In this document: in pieces, positions 60,398 through 62,038 of the stretch
Position numbering within the stretch: the stretch's first letter is position 1
Layout of the letters: every line of letters starts with the position of its first letter
NCBI GenBank assembly: GCA_910577785.1
Contig: CAJTNT010000024.1
Span: forward strand, 1-62,038
Direction: 5' to 3'
Source of the DNA: an uncultured Lachnospiraceae bacterium
GTDB taxonomy: Bacteria > Bacillota > Clostridia > Lachnospirales > Lachnospiraceae
Length of the DNA: 62,038 nucleotides
Translations under genes and position numbers: made by a program
The notes under the pieces: model-generated
What the model saw: the letters and a program-made list of their open reading frames with translations, nothing else
Told to the model about the DNA's origin: nothing
Databases searched by the model: none

Positions 60398-61789
60398 TTA
60401 CGATTTTTTAATTTCTGAATATTCCTGGTTCTCATCATAAAACCTGCATCCACACCGCCCATGTTCTTTCACGTCATACAGCGCCAAATCTGCCTTGTGG
60501 TATAAATCATCTGTAAACCCATCCTTGGAAAACGCGCCTCCTACACTGAGTGAAACCTTGGGCATCCCTTTCGATGGGTTCTGCAAAGTCTCATTGATAT
60601 TGGCAATCTTAGCTTCAATTATAAATCTCTGGTCTTCATATACATTTGCCATAATCACGGCAAACTCATCCCCGCCAATCCTGGCCGGGTAATCTGTGGC
60701 ACGGAAACTCTCCTCTAACAGCTTTGCCACCCATTTCAGCACCTGATCCCCCATTTCATGTCCATATCCATCATTTACCAGTTTAAATTTATCCACATCA
60801 ATAATCAAAAGACCCAAAGGCTTGTTCTTTGCGCGGAAAATACTCTTTAGCTGGTCAAAGGCGCCTCTGTTAATCAGCCCCGTCAGTGGGTCGTGTTCTG
60901 CCTGATAGCGCAGCATGGCTTCATTGGTTGCATTCACCTCATAAATATCATTGTAAGTTAGCGCCAGATATTTAAACTCATAAGAACCCGTAATCTCCAT
61001 CATCTTATCTTCCCTGATGCAGTTCACATAAACCTGCAGCGGCTTTACGATTAACAGGATAATCATAATAAAAGTAATAATGCTCTCTACAAATAAAATG
61101 CTGACCAAAACCCTCTGCTGCGCCATGGTGCTGCTTAAATTATTGGCGCTATTAATCATCCTCTGGTTTGTATCATTCTGGATACTGTCCATAAAATATT
61201 CCACATGGCTGGAAATCTCTTCTTTGGAATCCTGATATTTACTGCCAAAGACCAAATCACGTGCCTTCTCCAGCATATCCTCCTTGGACAGAGCCAAATC
61301 TTCTTCGCTAAGCTGGACATTCCTCACTTCCTCTGGCAAGCTGTCCGCATCCTCCCCCTGCGCCTGGGCAACCAGCCTCATGGCGTAAATCTCATCCACC
61401 ATTAAAGCATTAGAACTTTCCAGGGCATCCGACAAGATACCGTAAATCTTATCATTATGATAGTGTACTTCCAGCTTCTTTACGGCATTTTCCCTGTTCT
61501 TTGTAACATGGACTTCCGTAAAATAGTTCTCCATATACCCAGTGTCTGTTGTCACTGTATAAAGGCGTACCTGCTCTGTCAGGTAAGAAGATCCTAACGT
61601 CAGCAGTAAATTGCACTCTTCACAAGCAATGTAGGTATCCATTGCCTCCTGCACATCCTTATATCTATTGGAAGCGCGGATTGTAGCTGTTATAAGTAAA
61701 ACATACAAAATACAAGAAATTACTATCATTGCAAAATTGGCATTTTTAATGCGAATACCCTTCAGTGACCTTTTCTTTTTCTGTCCCAT
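60398..61789 (-). CDS. Membrane-bound diguanylate cyclase (GGDEF protein)
   Basis: 463 residues. Membrane helices near residues 17-36 and 228-248 flank a ~190-residue extracellular helical sensor region. The cytoplasmic GGDEF domain (about 300-455) has an intact active site RIGGDEFAVI (near 372). I see no RxxD inhibitory site. It would make cyclic-di-GMP in response to an external signal. Monocistronic; AAGGA before the start. Confidence 0.92.
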   Translation of the reverse strand: MGQKKKRSLKGIRIKNANFAMIVISCILYVLLITATIRASNRYKDVQEAMDTYIACEECNLLLTLGSSYLTEQVRLYTVTTDTGYMENYFTEVHVTKNRENAVKKLEVHYHNDKIYGILSDALESSNALMVDEIYAMRLVAQAQGEDADSLPEEVRNVQLSEEDLALSKEDMLEKARDLVFGSKYQDSKEEISSHVEYFMDSIQNDTNQRMINSANNLSSTMAQQRVLVSILFVESIITFIMIILLIVKPLQVYVNCIREDKMMEITGSYEFKYLALTYNDIYEVNATNEAMLRYQAEHDPLTGLINRGAFDQLKSIFRAKNKPLGLLIIDVDKFKLVNDGYGHEMGDQVLKWVAKLLEESFRATDYPARIGGDEFAVIMANVYEDQRFIIEAKIANINETLQNPSKGMPKVSLSVGGAFSKDGFTDDLYHKADLALYDVKEHGRCGCRFYDENQEYSEIKKS

Positions 61790-62038
61790 ATTTTTCCTTC
61801 CAATCGAAATATTTTTTCTTATGCTCTCTATATTGATACTTTCTATATTCTTGCACTTCCTGTGTTGAATTCTTCTATACTAGCAGAAACCACTTAATTA
61901 TAGAAAATCCTATCGTCAAATAGACAGCGCAAACCTTGCGCCAGCTTTATTATACGATAAATTTTACATCCTGTACAGATTATATGATTTAGGTGTCAAA
62001 AGGTACGTCCTTTTTGAACGATAATTGTTCTTTGAAAA
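61790..62038. other. Upstream region of the diguanylate cyclase gene
   Basis: On the minus strand, TGTACA, a 17-base spacer and TATAAT (about 61951-61980) could be its promoter. AAAAAGGACGTACCTTTT (near 61998-62015) forms a small inverted repeat. No gene is seen up to the window edge. Confidence 0.45.

Overview
The window is a chromosomal segment of an anaerobic gut Firmicute, most likely a Lachnospiraceae species. The placement is an inference, based on the arabinan-degrading enzymes, split transketolase, group-B-type [FeFe] hydrogenase homologues, T-box-controlled proS, strong AGGAGG ribosome sites and TTGACA/TATAAT promoters. Most catabolic genes lie on the minus strand.

Region 1 (1-16.7 kb): a leftward rRNA promoter and hairpin-rich leader with a tRNA-Ser just upstream. 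Next comes an arabinose-oligosaccharide module: a secreted GH127 enzyme, an orphan sugar-binding lipoprotein and a YesN/YesM two-component system. It is followed by a secreted metallopeptidase-like protein, a telA-xpaC operon and an ABC-class ATPase. Region 2 (16.5-26 kb): a giant secreted GH51 arabinofuranosidase facing an operon of ECF sigma factor, membrane protein, ABC ATPase and permease, then a lipoprotein. Region 3 (26-28.5 kb): a complete type III toxin-antitoxin locus (three RNA repeats, attenuating terminator, toxin), a frameshifted Xre gene and thyX. Region 4 (28.7-37.3 kb): a hydrogenase-like protein and the operon araA-tal-tktN-tktC-araB-araD. Arabinose released outside the cell by GH51/GH127 would be isomerised, phosphorylated and epimerised to xylulose-5-P and then passed to the non-oxidative pentose phosphate pathway.

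Region 5 (37.3-45.7 kb) is the most unusual. A membrane-anchored subtilase sits downstream of an array of alternating, partly decayed lipoprotein paralogues (types A and B) separated by a recurrent inverted repeat. The array is bounded by an AAA-ATPase/nuclease gene and the remnant of another ATPase gene, each preceded by related TGCACT-type repeats. Region 6 (46-49.3 kb): a second hydrogenase-like gene, a MarR regulator and citrate synthase; the last two promoters carry the same palindromic operator. Region 7 (49.4-62 kb): housekeeping genes (tRNA cluster, RluA-type synthase, YtvI-type permease, proS, secA, TSCPD protein, tRNA-fMet, cysK, diguanylate cyclase). It includes a 1.6-kb gene-poor gap between proS and secA that holds long hairpins and degenerate repeats.

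All calls come from reading the sequence; no database search was run. Family names rest on recognised motifs and overall resemblance. Residue positions are approximate unless a single residue is named.
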